Shown piece by piece: positions 1 to 8,530 of a DNA stretch of 64,000 nt. The first letter of the stretch is position 1. Every line of letters starts with the position of its first letter. Source of the stretch: CAWBAT01 sp963810905 (GTDB taxonomy: Bacteria; Acidobacteriota; Terriglobia; Versatilivoradales; Versatilivoraceae); the NCBI GenBank assembly GCA_963810905.1, contig CAWEPG010000006.1, positions 248,001 through 312,000 on the forward strand, written 5' to 3'. The position numbers and the translations under genes are program-made. The notes below the pieces were generated by a model. It saw only the letters and a program-made list of their open reading frames with translations, did no database searches and was not told where the DNA came from.

Positions 1-1
1 C

Positions 2-880
2 CAAACTACCCGCGAGAAATTACGCGCACAACTGCGGGAAGGGAAACTGGACGATCGATTGGTTGAGATTGAAGTCCGCGAACGGAACATGCCAAGTTTT
101 GAGATCATCTCCAATGCCGGCATTGAAGAAATGGACATCAATGTCAAAGACATCCTACCAGGCTTGTTTGGTCAGAAGACGAAGAAGCGGAAAATGAAAG
201 TTTCTGAAGCCATTGAATATCTGATCCAGGAAGAGGAGCAGAAGCTCATCGATATGGACCAGGTCACCCGGATTGCCGTAGATCGCGTCGAACAGAGTGG
301 AATCATATTCCTGGACGAAATCGACAAAATTGCAGGTCGCGAATCCGGCCATGGTCCGGATGTCAGTCGTGAGGGCGTGCAGAGGGATATCTTGCCGATC
401 GTGGAGGGGACAACCGTCAATACGCGTTATGGGATGGTTCGGACCGACCACATCCTGTTCATTGCTGCCGGGGCATTTCACGTGAGCAAACCTTCTGACC
501 TCATTCCGGAATTACAAGGGCGCTTTCCTATTCGTGTCGAGCTGGAATCCTTGACGATCGATGACTTTGTGCGCATTCTTAAGGAACCGAAAAATGCGCT
601 GATTAAACAATATGTAGAACTTCTGGCAGCGGATGAAATTACCATGTCGTTTATGGACGACGCGATCATGGAAATTGCAAAATATGCGACACTTGTGAAC
701 GAAAGAACAGAAAACATTGGCGCCCGGAGACTCCATACAATCATGGAAAAGCTCTTGGAGGAGATATCATTCGAAGGACCTGATTTGAAAGAGAAGAATG
801 TGACCATTGATGCGGCCTACGTTCAAAAAATGCTTTCCGAAATTGTCAAAGACCAGGACCTCAGCCGCTACATCCTGTGA
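2..880 (+). CDS. hslU: HslU ATPase subunit of HslUV protease (5' partial)
   Basis: This is the C-terminal part (about 292 residues) of HslU, the AAA+ unfoldase that feeds proteins into the HslV peptidase in the cytoplasm. The frame is open from base 2, so the real start and the Walker A loop lie before the window. Visible are the end of the I domain (an insert that is variable in the family), the Walker B motif FLDEIDK, the stretch GPDVSREGVQRD, the arginine-finger region PELQGRFP, sensor 2 GARRLHT, and the C-terminal tail LSRYIL, which in this family docks into HslV. All of these match E. coli HslU closely. The stop overlaps the next gene's GTG start (GTGA), which suggests translational coupling. 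hslV would be expected just upstream. Confidence 0.97.
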   Translation, partial: QTTREKLRAQLREGKLDDRLVEIEVRERNMPSFEIISNAGIEEMDINVKDILPGLFGQKTKKRKMKVSEAIEYLIQEEEQKLIDMDQVTRIAVDRVEQSGIIFLDEIDKIAGRESGHGPDVSREGVQRDILPIVEGTTVNTRYGMVRTDHILFIAAGAFHVSKPSDLIPELQGRFPIRVELESLTIDDFVRILKEPKNALIKQYVELLAADEITMSFMDDAIMEIAKYATLVNERTENIGARRLHTIMEKLLEEISFEGPDLKEKNVTIDAAYVQKMLSEIVKDQDLSRYIL

Positions 881-1974
881 AACCGGATTACTACCTCAGC
901 CGACTTTTTGCCCTGCCTGGCCTATTTCTTCTACTACTCCTGTTGACTGGTTGTGGTAATGTTGGGGACCCACTCCCGCCTTTAGTCCTGATTCCCAAAT
1001 CGGTCTCTGACCTTCAGGCGTTGCAGGTCGGTAATACCATTAAGCTAAACTGGACCCTTCCAGAGATGAATACCGATGGCTCAACGATATCGGTCTTGAC
1101 TGGTATTGAGATCTATCGGCTACCTTCGGAAGGGCTTTCCCAAGCCTCTTCAGGTAAACTGGTCTTCCCGGAATCTGTTCAACCATGGAGAGTCCTGCGG
1201 GACACTGACCTCAAAACCTATAAACCCGGTGAGAAGGTCACGCTTATTGATCCCTTGGCCGGAGTCCCAATGGACACGTTTTCTCAAACGACTCTGGCTT
1301 TTGCTTTGAAGGCGTTTAACAAGAAAGGGCAAGATGCGGGATTTTCCAATATTGCGTTGACCAAGCTCTTTCCAGCGCCGAAGCCTCCACAGAATCTAAG
1401 AAGCCTTGAAAAAGAAAAGTCCATCGAAATTCTGTGGGAGGCTCCTTCGACCAATCTCGACGGGTCTTCCATCGAGGAAGGAATCAAGTTTAATGTCTAT
1501 CGTAGTGAGGACCCACTGGCCTTGGCTTGGCAACGCTTGAACTCGACTCCGCTGGCCGAAGACTCATTCAAAGACGAGACCATGGAACTCGGGAAAACTT
1601 ATTTTTACAGGGCGCGGACAGTAGTGCCTCTTTCCGCCGGAGGGATTGAGTCTCTGGACTCCGATCGGGTTGAGGTCACAAATAAGGATATCTATCCACC
1701 CAGTTCTCCCTCGGAGGTTGCGGCGATCAGCAATGGAGAATCGATCAGCCTTGTGTGGTCACCCAATACGGAGCCGGATCTGGCTGGCTATGTCGTTTAC
1801 CGCAGTGGGCCTGAAAAGAAGTTTGAGAAGATTTCTGATACGCTGGTGACCACGGCATCATTCGTTGATTCATCGGTAGTCAAAAGCCAGACCTACTTTT
1901 ATAGGATTAAGGCGGCAGACCAGAAGGGGAATGCCAGTGATTTTTCTGAGGAAGTGAGCGAAAAGGTTGAATGA
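877..1974 (+). CDS. Lipoprotein with fibronectin type III-like repeats
   Basis: A 365-residue protein with a hydrophobic N-terminus ending in the lipobox LTGC (about residues 23-26), so it is probably lipid-anchored to the inner or outer membrane. The rest consists of two to three fibronectin type III-like beta-sandwich repeats, each with the typical W-P-N/D-G, Y-x-V-Y-R and YFYR(A/I)KA pattern (about residues 40-160, 170-265 and 275-365). Such domains usually bind other proteins or surfaces; no catalytic motif is visible. The GTG start overlaps the hslU stop as GTGA, and the stop overlaps the start of the carboxyltransferase gene. The specific role is unknown. Confidence 0.85.
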   Translation: MKPDYYLSRLFALPGLFLLLLLLTGCGNVGDPLPPLVLIPKSVSDLQALQVGNTIKLNWTLPEMNTDGSTISVLTGIEIYRLPSEGLSQASSGKLVFPESVQPWRVLRDTDLKTYKPGEKVTLIDPLAGVPMDTFSQTTLAFALKAFNKKGQDAGFSNIALTKLFPAPKPPQNLRSLEKEKSIEILWEAPSTNLDGSSIEEGIKFNVYRSEDPLALAWQRLNSTPLAEDSFKDETMELGKTYFYRARTVVPLSAGGIESLDSDRVEVTNKDIYPPSSPSEVAAISNGESISLVWSPNTEPDLAGYVVYRSGPEKKFEKISDTLVTTASFVDSSVVKSQTYFYRIKAADQKGNASDFSEEVSEKVE

Positions 1975-3575
1975 GTTCTTTGGAAAAAGGGGCGGCGATG
2001 AATTCAGAAGATAAAAGCTTGCGGCAAAAAGAAGACTTTGTCTTAGGTCGCTTGGAACGGCTCAACCAGGAAGCCGAAGCGAGCGGTGGAGAAGAACGTT
2101 TACAGCGACAACGCTCTGCCGGAAAGATGACAGCACGGGAGCGCATTGAATTCTTGCTCGATCAGGATTCTTTTCAGGAATTAGACAAGTTTGTAACTCA
2201 CCGATGTCAGGACTTTGGAATGGATAGTCAGAAGATACTGGGAGACGGGGTGGTTTCGGGCTATGGAAAGATAGAGGGCCGTCTGGTAGCCATCTTCGCC
2301 CAGGATTTTACAGTCTTTGGAGGCTCGTTGTCGGAAACGAACGCCGCCAAAATATGCAAGGTGATGGAATTGGCCTTAAAGATGGGGGCTCCGGTCATCG
2401 GACTTAATGATTCGGGCGGCGCTCGCATTCAAGAGGGTGTTGTCTCACTGGCGGGTTATGCCGATATTTTTCTGCAAAACACACTGGCTTCCGGAGTCGT
2501 CCCCCAGATCTCGGCGATCATGGGGCCTTGTGCCGGGGGGGCCGTTTACTCTCCCGCGATCACTGACTTCATCGTCATGGTGAAAAAGAGTAGCTACATG
2601 TTCATAACGGGGCCTGATGTCATCAAAACGGTGACCCACGAAGAAGTGAGCAAGGAGGAGTTGGGTGGCGCCATGACCCACAATCGGCAGAGCGGAGTCG
2701 CTCATTTTGCCGTAAATGACGATCGGGAGTGTCTGAGTCTCATCCGCGAATTGTTATCCTATCTCCCCTCGAACAATCTCGAGTCAGCTCCACGGCGGGA
2801 ATCTCGGGATCCCATCGATCGATTGAGCCCGGAACTAGATCACCTGATTCCACCGGAGGCTCACAAACCTTATGACATTAAAGAAATTATCTCGGTCGTC
2901 ATGGACGATCATGAATTTCTTGAAATCCAATCTCACTTTGCTCAAAACATCGTCATTGGTTTTGCCAGGCTTGCCGGGAGGCCCGTAGGTATCGTTGCAA
3001 ACCAGCCAGCCTTCCTGGCCGGGTGCTTGGACATTGATGCGTCCGTAAAAGGTGCCCGATTCGTTCGTTTCTGCGATGCCTTCAATATTCCTCTCATTAC
3101 TTTTGAAGATGTCCCCGGATTTCTACCCGGGACGGCCCAAGAATTTGGAGGGATCATCCGGCATGGCGCAAAGCTGCTCTATGCTTTTGCAGAGGCCACG
3201 GTACCCAAAATTACGCTGATCACCCGGAAGTCCTATGGAGGAGCCTATTGCGTCATGGCCTCCAAACAAATTCGCACCGACATCAATTATGCCTATCCAA
3301 CAGCCGAAATTGCAGTGATGGGACCGGAAGGGGCTGTCAGCATTGTCTATCGCAAGGAACTCGCGTCTGCTGAGAATCCAGAAGAGGAAAAGCAGCGACG
3401 GGTGCAAGATTTCCGGGAACGCTTTGCCAATCCCTATCTAGCAGCAGAAAGAGGGTACGTGGATGAAGTGATTATGCCGCGCGAGACTCGGAAGAAATTG
3501 ATTTCGGCGTTACAAATGTTGGATAACAAGCGCGATCACACACCCCGTAAAAAGCATGGAAACATTCCACTGTAG
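1971..3575 (+). CDS. Acyl-CoA carboxylase carboxyltransferase (beta) subunit
   Basis: A 534-residue carboxyltransferase of the propionyl-/acetyl-/methylcrotonyl-CoA carboxylase family. It moves CO2 from carboxybiotin to an acyl-CoA. Family marks are GKMTARERIEFLLD near the start, an oxyanion-hole region with NDSGGARIQEGV, GPCAGGAVYSPA, and the second-half motifs FEDVPGFLPG and SYGGAYCVMASK. Length is normal for the acyl-CoA type and is much longer than AccD of the split acetyl-CoA carboxylase. Substrate cannot be assigned by eye; propionyl-CoA is a common choice. The ATG at 1971 overlaps the previous stop, while a second ATG at 1998 has a better ribosome site (AAAAAGGGG, 5 nt spacing), so the start is uncertain by nine codons. 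The biotin carboxylase and carrier lie 1.5 kb downstream. Confidence 0.95.
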   Translation: MSSLEKGAAMNSEDKSLRQKEDFVLGRLERLNQEAEASGGEERLQRQRSAGKMTARERIEFLLDQDSFQELDKFVTHRCQDFGMDSQKILGDGVVSGYGKIEGRLVAIFAQDFTVFGGSLSETNAAKICKVMELALKMGAPVIGLNDSGGARIQEGVVSLAGYADIFLQNTLASGVVPQISAIMGPCAGGAVYSPAITDFIVMVKKSSYMFITGPDVIKTVTHEEVSKEELGGAMTHNRQSGVAHFAVNDDRECLSLIRELLSYLPSNNLESAPRRESRDPIDRLSPELDHLIPPEAHKPYDIKEIISVVMDDHEFLEIQSHFAQNIVIGFARLAGRPVGIVANQPAFLAGCLDIDASVKGARFVRFCDAFNIPLITFEDVPGFLPGTAQEFGGIIRHGAKLLYAFAEATVPKITLITRKSYGGAYCVMASKQIRTDINYAYPTAEIAVMGPEGAVSIVYRKELASAENPEEEKQRRVQDFRERFANPYLAAERGYVDEVIMPRETRKKLISALQMLDNKRDHTPRKKHGNIPL

Positions 3576-3595
3576 CCGGAAAGGTCCCGAGTCAG

Positions 3596-5032
3596 ATGGC
3601 TATTCCTGTATTTTCGCGGCTGAGTAGGCGATTTAGACTTGTGGTTCTTTCTTGCCTGCTTCTCATGGCCCCCGGTACTCAATGGACCACTAAGCCGTTT
3701 TCCGCACTCTCTTCCCCCCTACCTTTAAGAAGTTGTAAAAAAGTCAACGATTCTGATCTCTCCGCGCGCGAGCACACACAGCCTGCAAAGGTTTCACAGA
3801 ACCTGAGGAAACCGACGAGGCCCACTTGCCTTGCTCGGCGGGGATTCTCGCCGATGCAGAAAGAGCATCTTCCCGCAGACGGCTGGCTAACAGGAGGAGA
3901 GTCCATGGGTATAGTCCCCACAGACTTATGTTTGAATATTCGGTCCGTTACTTTACCGGCAACACTTCATTCGGATCAGTCCTCTACCCGGACTTTTGAC
4001 CCACGTGACATTCAAATTCTGATGAACCCGGATATCGATATTGTCTACCATACGCTGGCCTATTTCTCAGTCCCGGGAGACCCATCCAATCTTTTCTCCT
4101 CCGACTATATTCAGCAGATCAAGAAAGCAAAGCAAAGCCTTGAGACCGCTGAAACTAAACTGGATCAGTTTTCCCCGCAATTGGAAAAAATGTATCGAGA
4201 GATGCCCAGCTTGCGTTTTCTCAATCTCGCACCATTCATGGCGGATGACTACGCCTCCCTCAAACAAGCGCTTTCCTCGATTGACTTTAATTTTCGATCT
4301 CAGACCGACGAGGACGTTCGTGAGTCTCCGGAGGACCGAAAAGCCAAGAGCGGGAACACCCCAATTCTTTTTGGAAACAGTCGCCGGCTTATCCCGTTAT
4401 TGAAAAACCGATTCCCGGATCCTGCCGAACACCAGTTTCTCAAGCAATTTGCAGAATGCATGGATGATGAGCGCACCCTATTCTACAAAAATTATCGGGA
4501 GGTGCGAACTGAACTGGATCAACAGGGGTACGAACGATTTTTGAAATTCTGGAAAGTCGATGGCTTGAAAATGCTCTATCCCTGGGCTCAAAAATCGAAC
4601 GTCAACGTATTTAATATCTATCTTTGTCCTGTAATCATGCGCAATGGAAGAGGGGTCCCTATCAATCAGGATCAGCGTGTCCTTTTTAACATCGTGGCTC
4701 CACTTCCTGAAAACTCGTCTCAAGCTGAACAGTCTTTCTTCATCGTCCTGCATGAGACGACCCATCGCTTAACCGATAATCTTGTAGATGCCCAGACCGG
4801 CTCAAAGCCTGTTGTCCGCGACGCAGGGGTTTATGAAAATGCCGCCTTTTATGCAGACCACGTTTATCTTAAAAAGTCATTTCCACAGTATGATGGGGCT
4901 TACATGAAATTTTTTCTCAGTCTTGACAACTCCAAAATACAGGCTGCCCAATTGGAGAGCGAGTTCTTGAAAAACTACCCGGTGGCTGATTCTCTCAAAA
5001 AGGTCATTGAGCAATTCGTTCACAATCTCTGA
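3596..5032 (+). CDS. Secreted protein of unknown function with HExxH motif
   Basis: A 478-residue protein that I do not recognise. It has a basic N-terminus and a hydrophobic segment (about residues 13-27), so it is probably exported. Residues 30-130 are low in recognisable structure. In the C-terminal third the sequence FFIVLHETTHRLTDN contains HETTH, a zinc-binding HExxH motif as found in many metallopeptidases; an acidic third ligand could be the Glu in ENAAFYADH about 35 residues later. The protein therefore may be a metallopeptidase, but this rests on the motif alone. It sits 20 nt after the carboxyltransferase and only 2 nt before the biotin carboxylase, so it is probably co-transcribed with them, although no metabolic link is obvious. 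Confidence 0.75.
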   Translation: MAIPVFSRLSRRFRLVVLSCLLLMAPGTQWTTKPFSALSSPLPLRSCKKVNDSDLSAREHTQPAKVSQNLRKPTRPTCLARRGFSPMQKEHLPADGWLTGGESMGIVPTDLCLNIRSVTLPATLHSDQSSTRTFDPRDIQILMNPDIDIVYHTLAYFSVPGDPSNLFSSDYIQQIKKAKQSLETAETKLDQFSPQLEKMYREMPSLRFLNLAPFMADDYASLKQALSSIDFNFRSQTDEDVRESPEDRKAKSGNTPILFGNSRRLIPLLKNRFPDPAEHQFLKQFAECMDDERTLFYKNYREVRTELDQQGYERFLKFWKVDGLKMLYPWAQKSNVNVFNIYLCPVIMRNGRGVPINQDQRVLFNIVAPLPENSSQAEQSFFIVLHETTHRLTDNLVDAQTGSKPVVRDAGVYENAAFYADHVYLKKSFPQYDGAYMKFFLSLDNSKIQAAQLESEFLKNYPVADSLKKVIEQFVHNL

Positions 5033-5034
5033 AT

Positions 5035-6540
5035 ATGTTTCGAAAAGTCCTGATTGCCAATCGAGGTGAAATTGCTGTCCGTGTGATTCGCGCGGCGCGA
5101 GAACTGGGCCTATCCACGGTGGCCGTCTACTCCGAATGTGATCGGGCTGCGCTCCATGTGCGAATGGCTGACGAAGCCTATCTATTGGGTCCCTCGCCTT
5201 CTCGCGAGAGTTATCTGGCGATGGATAAGATTCTCCGCATTGCTGGCTCTGCTGGAGTGGATGCCATTCATCCCGGTTATGGATTCCTGGCCGAGAATGC
5301 GGAATTTGCCCGACGTTGTCAGGAAGCGGGAGTTTGTTTTATCGGCCCCAGTGCTCGTTCGATGGAGATGATGGGAGAAAAAATAGCGGCTCGGAAAACT
5401 GCGGTCGGAGTCGGTGTGCCCGTAGCCCCGGGAACAGAAAAACCGGTCCGGGATGTTCAGGAAGCCCAAACGGCAGCAGCCCATATTGGATTTCCAATAT
5501 TGATTAAGGCGGCGGCCGGCGGCGGCGGAAAAGGAATGAGATTGGTCGAAGGCCTCCAAGACTTGGCTTCTTCATTGCGTGACGCCCAGTCGGAAGCACT
5601 GGCAGCCTTCGGCGATTCGGCCGTGTACATCGAAAAATACCTCGAGCGCCCCCGACACATTGAGTTCCAAATTCTCGCGGACCGTTTTGGAAACGTGATT
5701 CATTTGGGGGAAAGAGAATGCTCCATTCAAAGGCGACATCAGAAGGTCATTGAAGAATGTCCCTCTCCACTCATGACGAATGAATTACGCCAGCAAATGG
5801 GGCAAGCGGCTGTCCGGATAGCTCAGTCCTGCGAATACCAAAATGCCGGCACGATCGAGTTCCTGGTGGACGCCCAACGCAATTTTTACTTTCTGGAGAT
5901 GAACACTCGATTGCAGGTAGAACACCCGGTTACCGAGCTCGTGGCGGGGATCGATCTGGTCAAAGAGCAATTTAAGATGGCTTGGGGAGATCGGCTTGAG
6001 CTGCGCCAAGAGGATGTCCGCTGGCGCGGCGCGGCGCTGGAGTGCCGTATTTGTGCGGAAGACCCGGAAAATCAGTTTTTCCCTTCTCCCGGAAGGATCA
6101 GCTTTCTACGGACCCCTGCAGGCCCGGGGGTTAGAGATGACAGCGGCATCTACGAAGGATGGACAGTTCCTGTCTTTTACGACCCGTTACTATCCAAACT
6201 GATTGCCTTTGGGAATGACCGCAACGAAGCCATTGCCCGAATGCGCAGGGCGCTGTTGGAATATCAAGTCTTAGGGATAAAAACAAATCTCCATTTCTTG
6301 GAGTCTATCCTGGCGCACGAGAAATTTATTACCGGTGAGTTGAGCACCGATTTCATTGGGCGCTACTTTCAACCTAACCCGATTCATGCGAGCGAGCTTG
6401 GTCCCCTGCAGGAAATCGCGGCCATCGCCGCCTCCCTTCACAAAGGGATAAAGGGAAACGAGGAAAACCCTCTTGTGGGTGACCCAGAAAGCTCTTGGAA
6501 GCTATCGGGGAGGTTAGAGGCCATGAGGAAGAGATCGTGA
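5035..6540 (+). CDS. accC: Biotin carboxylase subunit of acyl-CoA carboxylase
   Basis: A 501-residue ATP-grasp enzyme that carboxylates biotin on the carrier protein using ATP and bicarbonate. Order of features: biotin carboxylase N-domain starting MFRKVLIANRGEIAVRVIRA, ATP-binding glycine loop KAAAGGGGKGMR (about residues 161-172), RHIEFQILAD, active-site stretch ECSIQRRHQKVIEE, EMNTRLQVEHPVTE, and the C-terminal domain with KTNLHFLESIL. Length is slightly above the 450-residue stand-alone AccC, as is common for acyl-CoA carboxylase alpha chains that lack a fused carrier. The stop overlaps the GTG start of the biotin carrier gene. AccC is used as a family name; the complex may act on propionyl- or other acyl-CoA. 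Confidence 0.96.
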   Translation: MFRKVLIANRGEIAVRVIRAARELGLSTVAVYSECDRAALHVRMADEAYLLGPSPSRESYLAMDKILRIAGSAGVDAIHPGYGFLAENAEFARRCQEAGVCFIGPSARSMEMMGEKIAARKTAVGVGVPVAPGTEKPVRDVQEAQTAAAHIGFPILIKAAAGGGGKGMRLVEGLQDLASSLRDAQSEALAAFGDSAVYIEKYLERPRHIEFQILADRFGNVIHLGERECSIQRRHQKVIEECPSPLMTNELRQQMGQAAVRIAQSCEYQNAGTIEFLVDAQRNFYFLEMNTRLQVEHPVTELVAGIDLVKEQFKMAWGDRLELRQEDVRWRGAALECRICAEDPENQFFPSPGRISFLRTPAGPGVRDDSGIYEGWTVPVFYDPLLSKLIAFGNDRNEAIARMRRALLEYQVLGIKTNLHFLESILAHEKFITGELSTDFIGRYFQPNPIHASELGPLQEIAAIAASLHKGIKGNEENPLVGDPESSWKLSGRLEAMRKRS

Positions 6541-7046
6541 AGAAAAAATTTTCCTATGAGGTCCTCATTTCCAAGAGCGCGGAAATGCTCCGATTTGAAT
6601 GGAACGGAAATGCCGGCGCAGTCTCTATCGGCGATCGGCAAATTAACCTGGATTCCATCCGCATTTCGGATAATTCTTATTCCCTATTGATCGAAGGGCA
6701 ATCCTTTGACATCTCGGTCCATGAAGCCAAAGACACTTGCCAGGTTCTGGTTAATGGCAAGCCTTTCGAAGTGGTTCTCCGCGATCCGAAAAGACATAGA
6801 AAGGGTTCAGGTTTCGCAGAAGACTCCGCAGGGCCCATGTCTGTTTCCACTCCGATGCCTGGTAAGGTGGTGAAGCTTTTGGTTCAGTTAGGCACAGCCG
6901 TTCAGGAAGGGCAGGGAGTGGTTGTCGTCGAAGCCATGAAAATGCAAAATGAACTGAAAGCTCCGAAATCGGGGGTGGTGGAGAAAATCCTGGTCGAGGA
7001 GAATCAACCGGTGAATGCAGGGGAGAGCCTGCTGATTGTGAAGTAG
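6537..7046 (+). CDS. Biotin carboxyl carrier protein of acyl-CoA carboxylase
   Basis: About 169 residues from the GTG at 6537, chosen because it forms a GTGA overlap with the biotin carboxylase stop and is preceded by GAGGAAGAG. The C-terminal 70 residues are a biotinyl domain: MPGKVVKLLVQLG, then the biotinylation motif VEAMKMQNELKAPKSG, where the Lys of AMKM receives biotin, then the closing GESLLIVK. The N-terminal 95 residues resemble the small beta-rich linker that contacts the carboxyltransferase in acyl-CoA carboxylases. It carries carboxybiotin between the two enzymes encoded upstream. A longer open frame starting at TTG 6495 exists but would overlap accC by 46 nt. Confidence 0.93.
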   Translation: MKKKFSYEVLISKSAEMLRFEWNGNAGAVSIGDRQINLDSIRISDNSYSLLIEGQSFDISVHEAKDTCQVLVNGKPFEVVLRDPKRHRKGSGFAEDSAGPMSVSTPMPGKVVKLLVQLGTAVQEGQGVVVVEAMKMQNELKAPKSGVVEKILVEENQPVNAGESLLIVK

Positions 7047-7076
7047 GAATTCTTCCTGGAAAGCCGCAAGCCGATC

Positions 7077-7234
7077 AAAACCACGGGGGACACGGGGAGT
7101 TGCGACCAATTTAATATTGTCTATTTTCGATTTGTTATTTGCTATTGGACGAAGGACCCTTCCTGGACTCAATAGCAAATAGTCGTTAGCCAATAACAAA
7201 TAGCCAATTATTATCCCCGTGCGCCCCCGTGGTT
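7077..7234. repeat. Long nested palindromic spacer element
   Basis: The spacer between the convergent accC-carrier operon and serS is one large inverted repeat. The outer arms, 7079-7098 and 7214-7234, match at 19 of about 21 positions (arm begins AACCACGGGGGACACGGGGA). Inner arms at 7131-7148 and 7190-7207 match at 15 of 18, and a third related copy lies at 7168-7184. The RNA from either strand would fold into one long hairpin, so it may act as a two-way terminator or be a miniature, MITE/REP-like dispersed repeat. No open frame of note lies inside. Confidence 0.75.
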
Positions 7235-7252
7235 AATCTTCCAGTCGGGGTT

Positions 7253-8530
7253 TTATTGTTGGGTGATTTTCTCGAGCCCGTCCATATAAGGACGGAGTGC
7301 CGGAGGGATCTCGATGCTTCCGTCGGCTTGTTGGCAATTCTCAATGATGGCAACCCAGGTCCGTCCAACCGCCAGACCTGAACCATTAAGGGTATGGACA
7401 AAATCAACCTTGGATTTAGAATCCGGGCGATACCGGATATTAGCTCGGCGGGCCTGAAAGCTTTCAAAGTTACTGCAGGAAGAGATTTCACGATAGGCAT
7501 TTTGTCCGGGCAGCCACACTTCAAGATCATACGTCTTTGCGGAAGAGAAACCGAGATCTCCACTGCAAAGGGAGACGACGCGATAGGGCAGGTCGAGTCG
7601 CTTGAGTACTTCTTCAGCGTTATGGGTGAGCTTCTCTAATTCCTCATAAGAAGTCTCCGGTCTTGTCAGCTTGACCAATTCGACTTTATTAAACTGGTGC
7701 TGGCGGATTAATCCTCGCGTGTCTTTCCCATAGGATCCTGCCTCGCTGCGGAAGCAAGGTGTATAGGCGGTCATGTAGATGGGGAGACGTGCGCCGTCGA
7801 GGATTTCCCCTGCATAGATGTTGGTCACGGGGACCTCAGCCGTCGGAATGAGCCAGTAATCGGTGCCTTCGACCTTAAAAAGATCTCCTGCGAATTTTGG
7901 GAGTTGACCGGTCCCTTGCATGCTGGAGGAATTCACCATCAAGGGCGGGAGCACCTCCGTGTAATGATGCTCCTTGGTATGGAGATCGAGCATGAAATTA
8001 ATCAGTGCTCTTTCCATTCGGGCACCTAGCCCTGTGTATAGACTGAATCGCGCTCCGGCGATTTTAGCGGCACGATCGAAATCGAGGATCCCCAGAGCAG
8101 GCCCTAGCTCCCAATGAGGTTTAGGTTCAAAAGGGAAGGTTGTTTTCTTGCCCACGAGGCGTACTTCGGAATTAGCCGAAGCGTCCATTCCCACAGGAAC
8201 TGTAGGATGTGGAATGTTTGGGATGACTAGTTGTAGTGCGCGCAGCTTGTCGTCGCAAGTACTGAGCGCTTCATCCAGCAATTTGATTTTTGCCGAAACC
8301 TCCTTCATCTCTGCGATCTTGGAGGAAGTATCCTGCTGTTGCTTCTTCAAGGAAGTGATTTCATCATTGGTCTTATTACGCAGGTGTTTCAGGGACTCAC
8401 TCTCCTGGATTAACCGGCGCCGTTCAATATCCAAAGCCTCAAACTCATCCAGGGCCATGGGCATGCCACGGTCCTGCATTTTTTGACGGACCTGTTCCAG
8501 GTTTTGTCGAATGAAGGAGAGATCAAGCAT
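7253..8530 (-). CDS. serS: Seryl-tRNA synthetase
   Basis: A 425-residue class II aminoacyl-tRNA synthetase that charges tRNA-Ser, and normally also tRNA-Sec, with serine. It starts MLDLSFIRQN, has the long N-terminal coiled coil (about residues 30-105) that grips the long variable arm, and then the catalytic core with motif 2 TPCFRSEAGSYGKDTRGLIRQHQF and motif 3 GSGLAVGRT. An upstream extension of 20 codons is open but the ATG at 8530 fits the family start; it overlaps the end of gdhA by 8 nt, so the two genes are probably co-transcribed. Its ability to charge tRNA-Sec is relevant because this window carries a tRNA-Sec gene. Confidence 0.97.
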   Translation of the reverse strand: MLDLSFIRQNLEQVRQKMQDRGMPMALDEFEALDIERRRLIQESESLKHLRNKTNDEITSLKKQQQDTSSKIAEMKEVSAKIKLLDEALSTCDDKLRALQLVIPNIPHPTVPVGMDASANSEVRLVGKKTTFPFEPKPHWELGPALGILDFDRAAKIAGARFSLYTGLGARMERALINFMLDLHTKEHHYTEVLPPLMVNSSSMQGTGQLPKFAGDLFKVEGTDYWLIPTAEVPVTNIYAGEILDGARLPIYMTAYTPCFRSEAGSYGKDTRGLIRQHQFNKVELVKLTRPETSYEELEKLTHNAEEVLKRLDLPYRVVSLCSGDLGFSSAKTYDLEVWLPGQNAYREISSCSNFESFQARRANIRYRPDSKSKVDFVHTLNGSGLAVGRTWVAIIENCQQADGSIEIPPALRPYMDGLEKITQQ

